Assembly (NCBI GenBank): GCA_001599935.1
Contig: BCIJ01000003.1
Coordinates: 1,014,424-1,078,423, forward strand
Direction of reading: 5' to 3'
From: Holtermannia corniformis
Taxonomy: Eukaryota; Basidiomycota; Tremellomycetes; Holtermanniales
Length of the DNA: 64,000 nt
Shown here: piece by piece, positions 54,163-64,000 of the stretch
Layout: the number at the start of each line of letters is the position of its first letter
How positions within the stretch are numbered: position 1 is the first letter of the stretch
The notes under the pieces: generated by a model
What the model saw: only the letters and a program-made list of their open reading frames with translations
Database searches by the model: none
Told to the model about the DNA's origin: nothing
Program-made: the position numbers and the translations under genes

Positions 54163-55325
54163 TCAGAGCTCGAGCGCGGCTTGGAAATAGCCAGTCGCGA
54201 GCTCGTACACCTTTTGGTACTGCTTCAAGTTCTCATCGTTGCTCAGATCGGCGCGTGCGGCCGCCCAGCCGTGGTGTCTGCGAACGCTATCAGCGCGACC
54301 TTTCGCGTCCAGGATCATCTCACACCGTGTCAAAGAGGTGGTACGCGTTCGTCTGGCTGTACGCGTTTCCGTTGAGAGCGCTCTGGAATGTCGAAACGAC
54401 CTCTTTCGGCTCGTCCTGGGTACAGCTGTCAGCGTGGGAGCAACATGGGTCGCGGTGGCACCGACCTTGGACGGGAAGAAGCCGAGGGGGACGGTGAGAG
54501 CCTTGGCGTCGTCGTTGGCAATCATGGCCGGGTGGATGACGGCGCTGGCGTCGAATGGCTCGGGCGTGGCGCTCGCGACCAGGACGAGCTTGCCGCCTGG
54601 AGTCGGATCAGCATTGTAGACAGACAGCCCAAAAGAAGTCGCAACCAATGCTCGCACTCGAGGAATGAACGCGGTAGTACGGCGTTGCACTCGAAAGTCA
54701 AGCAACTCACCCCAGCAGTATCCATACACGCCCACCTTTTCCACTCCCTCGGCCTTGAGCGCCTCACCAAACGCACAGAGCTCCTTGAGCCGATCCTGCA
54801 CGTTTGCGCTGACCGGTCGACTTTAGCCGAGCTCGGCATGCCAACCTCGGATGGTGCACTCACGTCCCTTGAAAGAACTTTTTCAGCTCGTCCTTGTCAC
54901 CGTCTTTAGACTTTGGGAACGGCGAACCCTTGAACAGGTCGGGCATGTAGACCTTGACGCCGAGATTGGCAGCGAGGATGTCTGCGCCCTTTGCCAAGTG
55001 AGCGACAGCGTGGCACATTTGCCAAGACAAACCTGCTGCGTCGTGTTCCTAACGAGCGTCAGCGCCCGCACAACACTTTGGTTTCGTCAACACACCAGAA
55101 CCCAAAGATGTCATAGACGGCCACGAGCGCCGTCTTGGCCCCCTCCGGACCCGTCACATAGACCTTTTCGAAACCGTGCAGAGGCTTGACTTGGCCTTTG
55201 AGCTTGTAGTCGGGTGATGGGTCGACGGGGAGGTGCGTCCCGGCCGTTGGGCAGCACTCTGTGGGGTGTCAGCAGTGCAGAGGGTGAGTGATCGAGGATA
55301 GCGGCATACCCGTTGTGGATGACAT
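54163..55325 (-). CDS. dienelactone hydrolase family protein
   Basis: Cytosolic alpha/beta hydrolase of the carboxymethylenebutenolidase type. About seven exons, 260 residues. The first exon is only MSSTT; then ECCPTAGTHLPVDPSPDYKL, KVYVTGPEGAKTALVAVYDI with FGFW, ILAANLGVKVYMPDLFKGSP, the nucleophile elbow KVGVYGYCWG (Cys), GKLVLVASATPEPFDASAVI, and the catalytic His in YHLFDTVHHGWAAARADL. It ends KVYELATGYFQAALEL at the TGA at 54163. The donor after GACACGGT and the acceptor gttcgcag set the frame of HHGW. Physiological substrate unknown. Confidence 0.86.
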
Positions 55326-56162
55326 TGTGCGTGTTTGGTGTGGATGGATCAAGTCGGTCAGTGGTCGATGGCTCTGGGCGCGTGCTCTTGGCGGAAGCTT
55401 GTCTAGCGTACTTGTGGATCCTTTGCACTGCGCAATAGCACGGTTGCGACTAGACAGCAAGACTGCGAGTCCTACACGCTGCATACGAACCCTTTGGCTG
55501 CTCTACTGACTGCTGCTGCTGCTGGACAGCGAGTGCGCCGAGGACAGTACAGGTTGGTGCGTTGGTGGGTGGAGGTCTGACCGCACACGACGCGAGCACT
55601 CGGAGCTGGGCAGCAAACGCCCATGGGAGCCTGCGGACCCGTCTGTAACATGGTCAGAGCCCATTTGCTGCATTGCAAACAGCACATGTGAACGACTACC
55701 GAGGGTAATGCAAGCGCATACATGGCGGCAAACGGCCGTGCGGCCCAGCAGGACAGTGTTGCGCACTCTGGCATGGCGCCAACCCGTTTGCCGCCTCGCC
55801 CACTGCATCAGACGCATCGCTCTCTTTGCGAGACTGATCAAGGCGCCCGCTGCGGGTCAGCAAATGGCCTACAGCGCAAAGCAAGCCTGTACATTCCAAA
55901 TCAAAGACTCGCCGTCAGTGTTCCTGCGATGATGACCCCACAGCTTGGCTCTTGTGAATCTACCTGGAGATGCTGCAGGCGTCAGTAGCAGTGCGTGCTT
56001 TGGGCGAGACCGTCCCCCAGTCTAGCCACTCTCAACAATCCCAGCAGGGGTACAACGCATCCAATATCATTTCGTGTGGTTTCCTTTGCCTACCCCCTGA
56101 AGCGTACAACGGCCACGGGCCTCTTCCCGTTTCTATCAGTCTCCTAGCACGCCCTTGCGACG
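55326..56162. other. intergenic
   Basis: Upstream of the hydrolase and downstream of the small gene. Nothing recognised. Confidence 0.35.
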
Positions 56163-56458
56163 CTACAGCACGCCAACGCCCACGAGCCACCCGCTCAGCC
56201 TCTCGAGCTCATCCCACGAGCCGACGCGCTTGGCGGCTTCAAACGCTCCGGTCGCGAGCCTGGCCTTGTCGTCGGGTGAGAGCTGGTCCTGAGTGTCCGT
56301 CTCGGCGGGTGGGATCGCGATCGGTTGAGTTTGGTTCAAGATGCGCGGGATGGGGACCGGGACGGGTTGCTGGGCGCTAGTAGCCTGTGAGGTGATCAGC
56401 GTTGTGCAAGCGTGGGGCGGACAGGTAGACGTACAATGTTGATGGGAGCGGCAGACAT
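56163..56458 (-). CDS. small protein of unknown function (about 81 residues)
   Basis: Two exons. The first encodes only MSAAPINI, followed by a 49-nt intron (gtacgt...cacag). The second exon encodes ATSAQQPVPVPIPRILNQTQ, a Pro/Gln-rich stretch, then PAETDTQDQLSPDDKARLAT and GAFEAAKRVGSWDELERLSG, ending WLVGVGVL and TAG at 56163. The good splice signals, the helical C-terminal half and the balanced composition support a real gene. I do not recognise the family. It shares a 935-base divergent promoter region with the fatty acid synthase gene; a functional link is not implied. Confidence 0.55.
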
Positions 56459-57393
56459 GATTCTAGACTAGTGTGCAGACAGTATGCGTAGTGCCGATCC
56501 CGGATCAGAGCTGGGTCTCGAGTCGAGCGTGGTCAGGCCTTTATACACGAGCTCGTGAGCATTGCGTGCTGCCGCTGACGTGGCAGCCGCCCTTTGACGC
56601 GTGATCCATCGCAATCTCGCACTTTCGTCGCGTCTCGTCACCTCTCGTTGGCGCGCTGGCAGAAAGGAGGGTCAGTCTCTAGCGTGTTCGAGCGGGGGCC
56701 ATCCATTGTGCTTGGTGTGGAGGCGGTGCTGCGACCGCGTTGGGTGGACCTTTGAGATGGTCCAAGGTCACTCCGTTGTGTGGTGGAGCTGCATGCATCT
56801 CTCCGTCATCAAGCTTCATCTCCTGAATGAGATCAGCACCGAAAGCGACTAGGCAGAGCAGAATGCACGTGTAGTCGTTGGAGCATCGGCCCAATGTGAA
56901 GTGTGACGCTCCACTGGGCGCCTTGGATCCTGCTCGTCTCGAGATCTCTATTGCGCCATACAACTGCTGGTAATCATGCTGCCCAGTGGGTCGTGCGCGT
57001 CCGTCAGCCAGTGACCAGCAGGGACCAAGCCTCTTGCATCTACTCGGACGTGGGGGGCCAACCGCAATGTGGCAAATGCACCTCCTCGACCGCTGCCAGT
57101 CCTGCTCGACCTAGTGAATGGCCGTCACTCCTCTCGTCCCTCCTGCTTCCTCTTGCTCTTGTCCAGTGCTTGCCTTGCCGATCCCCTGCCTTCCCACTGC
57201 TACCTACCATCTACTCTGGCGCGGCCGAGTAACGCCGTATGAATATGATCACGTGACTATGCCAATCCCCAGCCTACGAGATTCCCCCACTGTTCGAGCG
57301 AAACCATTAGCACCACCACTCTCGTCCTCTTCCTCGTCCTCATCCTCGCCTCCCTCGTCCTCTCCACCGCAAGACTCGGAGACTGCCTGCCCA
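56459..57393. other. divergent promoter region upstream of FAS alpha
   Basis: Searched for ACP or MPT exons of the fatty acid synthase on the plus strand; none seen. Holds an E-box at 57250-57255 and a TC-rich stretch at 57318-57375. Confidence 0.5.
57250..57255. promoter_or_regulatory. CACGTG E-box upstream of FAS alpha
   Basis: Palindrome ATCACGTGAC about 140 bases before the FAS alpha ATG. bHLH factors such as Cbf1/Tye7 or Ino2-Ino4-like proteins bind such boxes in yeast lipid and sulfur genes; the factor here is unknown. Confidence 0.4.
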
Positions 57394-60300
57394 TCATGTC
57401 CAAGGACGCGGCAGCCCGCAGGGACCTGACGACGCGCTGCCTCAACATCATCAACCGTGCCGACGATGACCTCGTAAAGTGCGTGGCTCGATCATGCCCC
57501 GCAGCGCTGACCACTCCAGCTTCATGCAGTACAGGATCGATCAGACAGACCCCACGGCAGGACCGACGCACGAGGCTGCAAAGACGTTTGGCCAGCTCTT
57601 GATCGACAACACGCGCGAGGCCATCAAGCTCGACCCAAAGTACAAGGATGGTCCGTGCACCGTGGCTGGCACAAGCATGCTGACCTTGGCCGTCGATAGT
57701 GACGATCCCGATGGCACCGCACACGGAAATCTCCCCAAAGGGCGGCATCATCTACTCGGAGATTGAGCGTGAAAACGTACGCAAGCTCGAGGCATATGTC
57801 AAGGGTGGGTTGCTTGCACAGGATCGCTCATAGGTAGCTGACGCTTGCTCTGAACGTAGAGATGGCAAAGGGCGGCGAGGTCGAGCCGTCAGTCAATCTC
57901 GACAAGGTTCAGCAGGACATCTGTCAGTGTCGGTACTGAGCAACAACTCGCGCTGACGCCTCGCAGCCAAGCTGTGGCAGCTCGTCAGCAGCCAGCCTGC
58001 CATCTCCGAGGCTCAAAAGTGTCCGTACCCGCTCAAACACCCACAGCGACTGACCGCACCCCACAGCGGCCATCAAGGGCCTCTACAGCGAAGTCATCAA
58101 GTCGCTCGGCCGCACAGAGGAAAAGAAGCCGCAGCCACGCACGCGCCGCTCCTCGTCCCAGTTCCTCCGCCCAAACGTCGCAGACCCGACCGAGGTCCAG
58201 TCGTCCAACCTACCGTTCCTCCACCTCAAGCGCAAGACGGGTGCAGACTGGGCCTACTCGCAAAAGCTCACAAACATCTACTTTGACGTCTTGACCGAGA
58301 TTGCGACCGACGGCACGACGTTTGCAAAAAAGGCCGCTTTGCTCACCGGTGTCGGCAAGGGCTCGATCGGTGTCGAGATCCTCAAGGGCTTGCTCTCGGG
58401 CGGTGCGGCCTGTGTGGTCACGACGTCGCGCTACAGCCGCGCCGCCGTCGACTACTACAAGGCCATCTACCACGAGTGCGGCGCAAAAGGCTCAAAGCTC
58501 GTCGTCGTCCCCTTCAACGGTGGTGAGTGCTCGGTCGCACCATCTGGCCCAGCTAACGTCCATAGCCTCAAAGCAGGATGTCGAGGCGCTCGTCGAATAC
58601 ATCTACTCGACTCTCAACCTCGACCTCGACTACATTATCCCATTCGCGGCACTGCCCGAGAACGGTCGCGAGATCGACGGCCTCGACGACAAGAGCGAGC
58701 TCGCGCACCGCCTCATGCTCACAAACGTCTTGCGCCTCCTCGGCGCCGTCAAGAGCAAAAAGGCCAGCCGCCACTTTGTCACGCGCCCGACTCAGGTCAT
58801 ACTCCCGCTCTCGCCCAACCACGGCATCTTTGGCAACGACGGGCTGTACGCAGAGTCCAAGATTGCACTCGAGACGCTCTTCAACCGCTGGAGCTCGGAG
58901 AGCTGGGGCGAGTACCTTTGTATCGCGGGTGCTGTCATTGGGTGCGTAGACATGTCGAGTGTCGAACCGCGCTGACCTTGCAGGTGGACGCGCGGGACCG
59001 GGCTCATGAGCGCAACAAACTTTGTCGCCGAAGGTCTCGAAAAGCTCGGCGTTCGCACCTTTTCGGCAAAGGAAATGGCGTTCAACATCCTCGGCCTCAT
59101 GCACCCGCTCTTGTTCGACATTACCCAGATCGAGCCCATCTGGGCCGACCTCAACGGCGGCATGGACCGCGTCGGCAACATTGCAGAAGTCATGACCAAC
59201 ATCCGGCTCGACCTCTACGCGACCTCGGACCTCCGCCGCGCCGTCAGCATTGACAACAGTGCAGACTTTCGCGTCATCAACGGCTCTGATGCCGAGCGCC
59301 TCCACCAAAAGGTCACGATTGCGCCTCGTGCAAACTTCCAGTTCGACTTTCCGGCCATCGATTCGCGCCAGTCACTCGACAAGCTCGCTCACTTGCGTGG
59401 CTTGATCGACCTCGACAAGGTGATTGTTTGCACTGGGTTCGCCGAAGTCGGTCCTTGGGGCTCGTCACGTACCCGATGGGAGATGGAGGCTCGTGGCGAG
59501 TTTACGATCGAAGGCTGCATCGAGATGGCCTGGATGACGGGCCACATCAAGCACTTTGACGGTCGCTTGAAATCGGGCAAGGCCTACGTCGGCTGGGTCG
59601 ACGCCAAGACCGAGGAGCCTGTTGATGACAAGGACGTGCGCGCAAAGTATGAAAAGCAAATCATCGAGCACGCCGGGATCCGGATCATCGAGCCCGACCT
59701 CTTCTACGGCTACAACCCGGAAAAGAAGGTCTTCCACCAAGAGATCGAGCTCAACCACGACCTCGAGCCCCTCGAGATCTCGCAAGAGGACGCGGCCCGC
59801 TTCAAGCGCGAGCAGGGTGACAAGTGCGACGTCTGGGCCCAGGCTTCGGGCGAGTGGTTTGTCAAATTCAAGAAGGGCGCCCGCGTCTTCATCCCCAAGG
59901 CGATCAAGTTTGACCGTGTCGTTGCCGGTCAGATCCCGACGGGCTGGGATGCAAAGCGTTACGGTCTCCCAGAGGACATTGTTGCCCAGACTGACCGGTG
60001 AGTGGGCTTGCGCTTCGTCCTGCACAGCTGACGTGACATAGCACCGCGCTTTGGGCCCTCGTCTGCACGATGGAGGCTCTCATCGAGTCGGGTGTCACGG
60101 ACCCATACGAGCTCTACAAGCACGTCCACCCGTCCGAGGTTGGCACCAGTATCGGTTCCGGTATGGGCGGCATGCACTCTCTCAGCGCCATGTTCAAGGA
60201 CCGCCGCGAGGAAAAGGACGTGCAGAAGGATATTCTTCAGGAAACGTCAGTAGCTCTCTTCGTGTCGAGCCCAGCTCATCCCTGTAGCTTCATCAACACT

Positions 60301-62350
60301 GTTGCTGGCTGGGTCAACCTGTTGCTGCTCTCGTCAAGCGGTCCGGTCAAGATCCCTGTTGGTGCCTGGTGAGTGCACGAGCATACCTCAGCGCCTCTTA
60401 CCCTCGCAGTGCCACCGCCCTTCAGTCGGTTGAAATTGCCTGCGACACGATCCTCTCGGGCAAGGCAAAGGTCATGGTCGCCGGTGGCTTTGACGACTTT
60501 TCCGAAGAGGGCTCGTTCGAGTTTGCCAACATGAAGGCGACTAGCAACGCCGAGACCGAGTTTGCCATGGGCCGCGAACCCAACGAGTTCTCGCGCCCGA
60601 TGACGACTACTCGTGCTGGCGTGAGTGCTTTGACCATTGTGGATAGGAACTGACCGCTGCAGTTCATGGAGTCGCAGGGTGCTGGTGTGCACATTCTCAT
60701 GAGCGCCAAGACTGCGATTGAGATGGGCGCCACGATTCGCTCCATCGTCGGCTACACTTCGACACATACGGACAAGGCTGGTCGCTCGATCCCTGCACCT
60801 GGTCGCGGCGTGCTCTCGACCGCTCGTGAGATCAAGCCCGAGGTGCCGCTCCCGATCCTCGACGTCAAGTACCGTGCGCGTCAACTTGCATTCCGCCGCA
60901 AGCAAATCTCTCAATGGCTCGAGAACGAGCACGAGCTTCTCCGCATCGAGCTCGATGCTCGCAAGGCTGCCGGCGGGTCAGACGACGACGCCTTCTTCAA
61001 CTCGCGCGTCAGCTTCATTGACGCCGAGGCGCGCAGGCAGGAGAAGGACGCGCTTGCGACGTTTGGCATGCTCGAGGGCTCGGACCCCAACGTTGCGCCT
61101 CTGCGCCGCGCCCTTGCCGTCTGGGGCTTGACGATCGACGACGTCGGCGTCGTCTCGTGCCACGGCACGTCGACCAACGCCAACGACAAGAACGAGACTG
61201 GCGTCTACAACCTGCAATTCAAGCAGCTCGGACGAACAAAGGGCAATGCTGTGCCGGTGATCGCGCAGAAGAGCTTGACGGGTCACCCCAAGGGTGGTGC
61301 GGCTGCCTGGCAGTTCAACGGTCTCAACCAGGTCCTCACCACTGCCCTGATCCCGGGCAACCACAACGCCGACAACATTGCGGCCGAGCTTCAAAAGTTC
61401 AACTACCTCTTCTTCCCCTCCAAGCCGATCCAGCACATCCAGATCGAGGTCGGTATCCTCACCTCGTTCGGCTTCGGTCAAGTTGGTGGTCAAGTCGCCC
61501 TCATTCACCCGCGGTACCTTTTCGCATCGCTCGAGCCCGCTGCGCTCGAGGCCTACGCCGCTCGCAGGCAACGGCGCCAGCACAAGACGTATGCGCGCAT
61601 GTCGGCGTCGCTCGTGTCCAACAACCTCGTGCAGATCAAGGAGGCGCCACCCTACACTGCCGAGCTCGAGGGCGATGTCTTGCTCAACCCGCTCGCCCGC
61701 GCTGGTCCCAGCAAGGACTCGTTTGCGTTCCAGGGCAAGCTGCCTTCAGCGAAGCCGCTCGACACGGCCAACGCTGGCACGCTCAAGGCTTTGTTCAAGC
61801 AGGCCGAGTCTGAGGGGATCGCCGGTGTTGGGTGCGTGCTTTGATCAATACGAGGAAATGTGTGCTTACTGTAACAGGGTGGACACTGAACTGATCTCGA
61901 GCGTGCCGACCTCGGAGACTTTCCGGTCACGCAACTTTACCGAGGCCGAGGTGTGTGACATGTCGCGTTTGAGGTTGATGGCTGATGTGTGGACCAGATT
62001 GAGTACTGCTTGGCTGCTCCTGACCCGACTGCGTCGTTTGCTGGTCGCTGGGCTGCCAAGGAGGCTGTGGTACGTTGGTTTGCTGTCTGACGTGCGACAC
62101 TGACATGGCGCAGTTCAAGGCACTCTCCGTACCGTCCAAGGGTGCTGGCGCCAGCTTGAAGGACATTGAGATTGTTGCGACGCCTTCTGGTCCCACAGTA
62201 CGTGTCCCCCTACCCACGTACGCAGAGCAGGCTGACGTCGCTCAGGTCAAGCTGTCCGGTGACGCGCTCGCGGCTGGTGGCTCCAAGGACATCAAGGTCT
62301 CGCTGAGCCACTCTGATGCGTCGGTCGTTGCGTTTGCGGTCGCCAAGTAG
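57394..62350 (+). CDS. FAS2: fatty acid synthase alpha chain holding KR-KS-PPT only
   Basis: Type I fungal FAS, cytosolic, C16-C18 synthesis. About fifteen exons, 1,400 residues. It begins [20 protein letters not shown], aligning to yeast Fas2 well after its ACP, then [20 protein letters not shown]. Ketoreductase: [60 protein letters not shown]. Ketosynthase: [19 protein letters not shown] with active Cys, [31 protein letters not shown] and [14 protein letters not shown] with both His, and [19 protein letters not shown]. Phosphopantetheine transferase: [38 protein letters not shown]. Ends VAFAVAK. Usual Fas2 is about 1,890 residues and starts with an MPT part and ACP. Both are absent here and I see no exon for them in the 935 bases upstream, so they must sit on another chain or the gene is truncated. 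Confidence 0.9.
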
Positions 62351-62446
62351 TCGGCGTGTTTGATTGTCATGATGTGAGTCGTCGTGCTTTACAGGCTCAC
62401 ACACGCTCACTCTGTTTGCTCAGGTTCGTTACGAATCCGGTCTCCC

Positions 62447-62700
62447 TCATAGAGTTGCGTCGTTTGCGGTTGTGCCATAGTAGAGGCCGTCCATAGCTTC
62501 GATCCAAGCGCTGCCGTCCATGCTCTGTTTGCACTGCCACTGGCCAAGGATGGCGTTGAAGCCCCTATTGAGCGGGATCGGCCCCTCGGCCGTGAGATCC
62601 GGGTCGCCAACCTCCTATGTGTTGCACTCTCGACGTTGACCTCGGTAGCCATAGCAACGCTCACTGACAGATTAGAAGCGACAAGGCTGGTCGTGGTCCT
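62447..62700 (-). CDS. possible small gene of unknown function
   Basis: The last exon reads EVGDPDLTAEGPIPLNRGFN, then AILGQWQCKQSMDGSAWIEA and MDGLYYGTTANDATL before TGA, with protein-like composition, after an acatag acceptor. The upstream exon is unclear; SLVASNLS with a gtgagc donor fits the phase. The start is not found and the region overlaps the promoter of the CRIB gene. Confidence 0.35.
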
Positions 62701-62812
62701 CTGAGAGAGCGTCAGAGTGAGTGGGTGGCGACACGTCCACCGCCCAGCTGCAGTGGAGATGCGCCCTGTTGACGATTCGATAGCGAGCTGACCCCTTGGG
62801 CTCAGTCGAACG

Positions 62813-64000
62813 ATGCAGCGAGTCTTGCAGCTAGAGGAGCCCTTGCGACGACCCGGACTGTTCAGCACACCATCCACTTTGCCGCCTTTGGCGCTCTACG
62901 GACAGCCGGAGCCCAGCAAGTCGACCTTTCTCAGACCTGCGTCGACTCTACTTCATTCTGGCTTCTATGATCTGCTGCAACTTGTGACCCCCTCAAGATT
63001 CGTTGGAGGTGGAGAGGACGCCGCGGTCATGCCGACACAGCTCATCGCACGGCGCTACGAGGAGAATGTTGCGAGGCGGGAAGAACCCCCCAAGTTGGTG
63101 CCGCGACCGGTAGGAGCACCCCTGCTGGGCCAAGCGGCGCGAAAACGGGTGGTCGACAAGCGTAGCATATCACGCCCGCTCGAGTTCAGGTGAGTTAGTA
63201 CTGGGTCCGACTTGACTCGGGGTGGTTGATGGCGTCGCAGGCACGTCGTACATGCCTCGACGGCCGAGCAAGCTATGGAGTTGTTGGTCAGGTGGGGCAC
63301 AGATGGGGTAGGAAAGGTCGGAGGTCAGTTGGCTTTCTTCCGACTGGGCGATGCTGATCCGCCAAGATCCAGCCTGGGCGCTGCCGATCAAAGATCTAGT
63401 ACGCTCGCGAGCGCAAGAGCAGCAAGCGCGTGCCGTGGCAGCAGTCCTGAACGCACAAAGAGATGGAATGTGCGCACGCTCATGCCGACCGCACGTCAAG
63501 CTGACGTCCTCAGTAATATGACACCGGGACAACTGCACGTCGTCAACGGCATGCCTTCGTCCATCTATTCGACTACCAACACTACCCTTACTAGCGTGCC
63601 AACACCCCGGACGCCTGGCGCACCCTTTCCCTTGATCGAGAGCACCAACGGTGGTACCAATGACAAACAGCCTGTCCCGCTTCCGACCGGGCTTCAGACC
63701 CCAAAGAGCGCTCTGCAGAACCCATTCGCAACCCCGCGTCCATCCGACAGTCTGGCAATGTGGGGCGGGAACGCATCGCCACCACCTGCGCAGCGCACAG
63801 GTACACCGATCAGACGGCCGCTGCCCCCATCACCAGAGGAAGAATTGAATCAGATCGCCAAGGAAATCTCCGGTCTACCTACCCTCCCTTCGACGAAAAG
63901 TGTCTTGGCGCGCAAGAGCCCGCCGACGACTCCAGCCAAGTCACGACCGTTACCTCCGCCACAGCGCGCAAGGGTTATCAAGCCAACGCTCCCTACGCTC
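62813..64000 (+). CDS. CRIB-domain protein (Cdc42/Rac effector), 3' truncated by window
   Basis: N-terminal part of a Rho-GTPase effector. Start MQRVLQLEEPLRRPGLFSTP; about 120 residues later comes a CRIB motif ISRPLEFRHVVHAS (consensus I-S-x-P-x-x-F-x-H-x-x-H), directly preceded by basic KRVVDKR and split by an intron in EFR|H. Further exons give LLVSWLSSDWAMLIRQDPAW and KDLVRSRAQEQQARAVAAVL, then a long Pro/Ser/Thr-rich stretch (TPIRRPLPPSPEEE, TPAKSRPLPPPQRA) that runs off the end. This order resembles p21-activated kinases, whose kinase domain would then be outside the window. A non-kinase scaffold of the Gic type is also possible. Splice sites: donor after 63190, acceptors near 63240 and 63335. 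Confidence 0.65.

Noticed and set aside
58568..59308. Minus-strand open frame opposite FAS alpha
   Set aside because: Composition mirrors the coding strand and no domain is recognisable.
1..64000. CRISPR arrays, bacterial operons, riboswitches
   Set aside because: No regularly spaced repeats or prokaryotic signals seen; the gene structure is that of a fungus.

Overview
The window is nuclear DNA of a compact, intron-rich fungal genome, most probably a basidiomycete. Nearly every gene is split by many very short GT-AG introns (about 45-60 bases, usually with a CTGAC- or CTAAC-like branch point just before the AG). Genes lie on both strands, often 40-200 bases apart. The content is typically fungal: a fatty acid synthase alpha chain, telomerase reverse transcriptase, an AA9 LPMO, GH28 pectinase, ricin-B-type lectins and a tyrosine-recombinase retrotransposon. 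I cannot name the species; a small-genome Pucciniomycotina or Ustilaginomycotina would fit.

0-9 kb: a tRNA-like gene; a HEL2/ZNF598-type ribosome-quality-control ubiquitin ligase; two tandem SET-domain methyltransferase paralogues with conserved introns; a secreted AA9 lytic polysaccharide monooxygenase. 9.4-14.2 kb: a DIRS/Ngaro-like retrotransposon (gag, RT-RNase H, tyrosine recombinase) ending at an assembly gap flanked by identical 66-bp copies. 14.3-15.8 kb: a GT61-family glycosyltransferase.

16-22 kb: four tandem secreted ricin-B-type lectins on one strand, the fourth with two trefoils; each has a TATACCT-type core promoter, also found before the LPMO. 23-35 kb: an unknown multi-pass membrane protein, a secreted RNase T2, tRNA-Val(AAC) with an 18-nt intron, a TauD-like dioxygenase divergent from a Dal5-like MFS permease, a ferroportin homologue and a GH28 pectinase.

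35-49 kb: ribonucleotide reductase large subunit (RNR1) and telomerase reverse transcriptase (TERT) are divergent, with five GACGCGT (MCB/MBF-type) boxes between them. This suggests shared G1/S control of dNTP supply and telomere synthesis. Then an arrestin-like protein and an API5 homologue follow.

49-64 kb: two small cysteine-containing paralogous ORFs of unknown function, poly(A)-binding protein, a dienelactone hydrolase, an ~81-residue protein, a fatty acid synthase alpha chain holding only KR-KS-PPT (no ACP or MPT part), and the start of a CRIB-domain (Cdc42/Rac effector) protein that runs off the window.

Most observations come from reading translated exons and splice signals by eye. 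Gene boundaries are therefore good to a few codons where start and stop were identified, and looser elsewhere. Candidates for something new are the ACP-less FAS chain, the RNR1-TERT MCB promoter, the RNR1 terminal micro-exon, the lectin cluster with its shared promoter, and the small cysteine paralogues.
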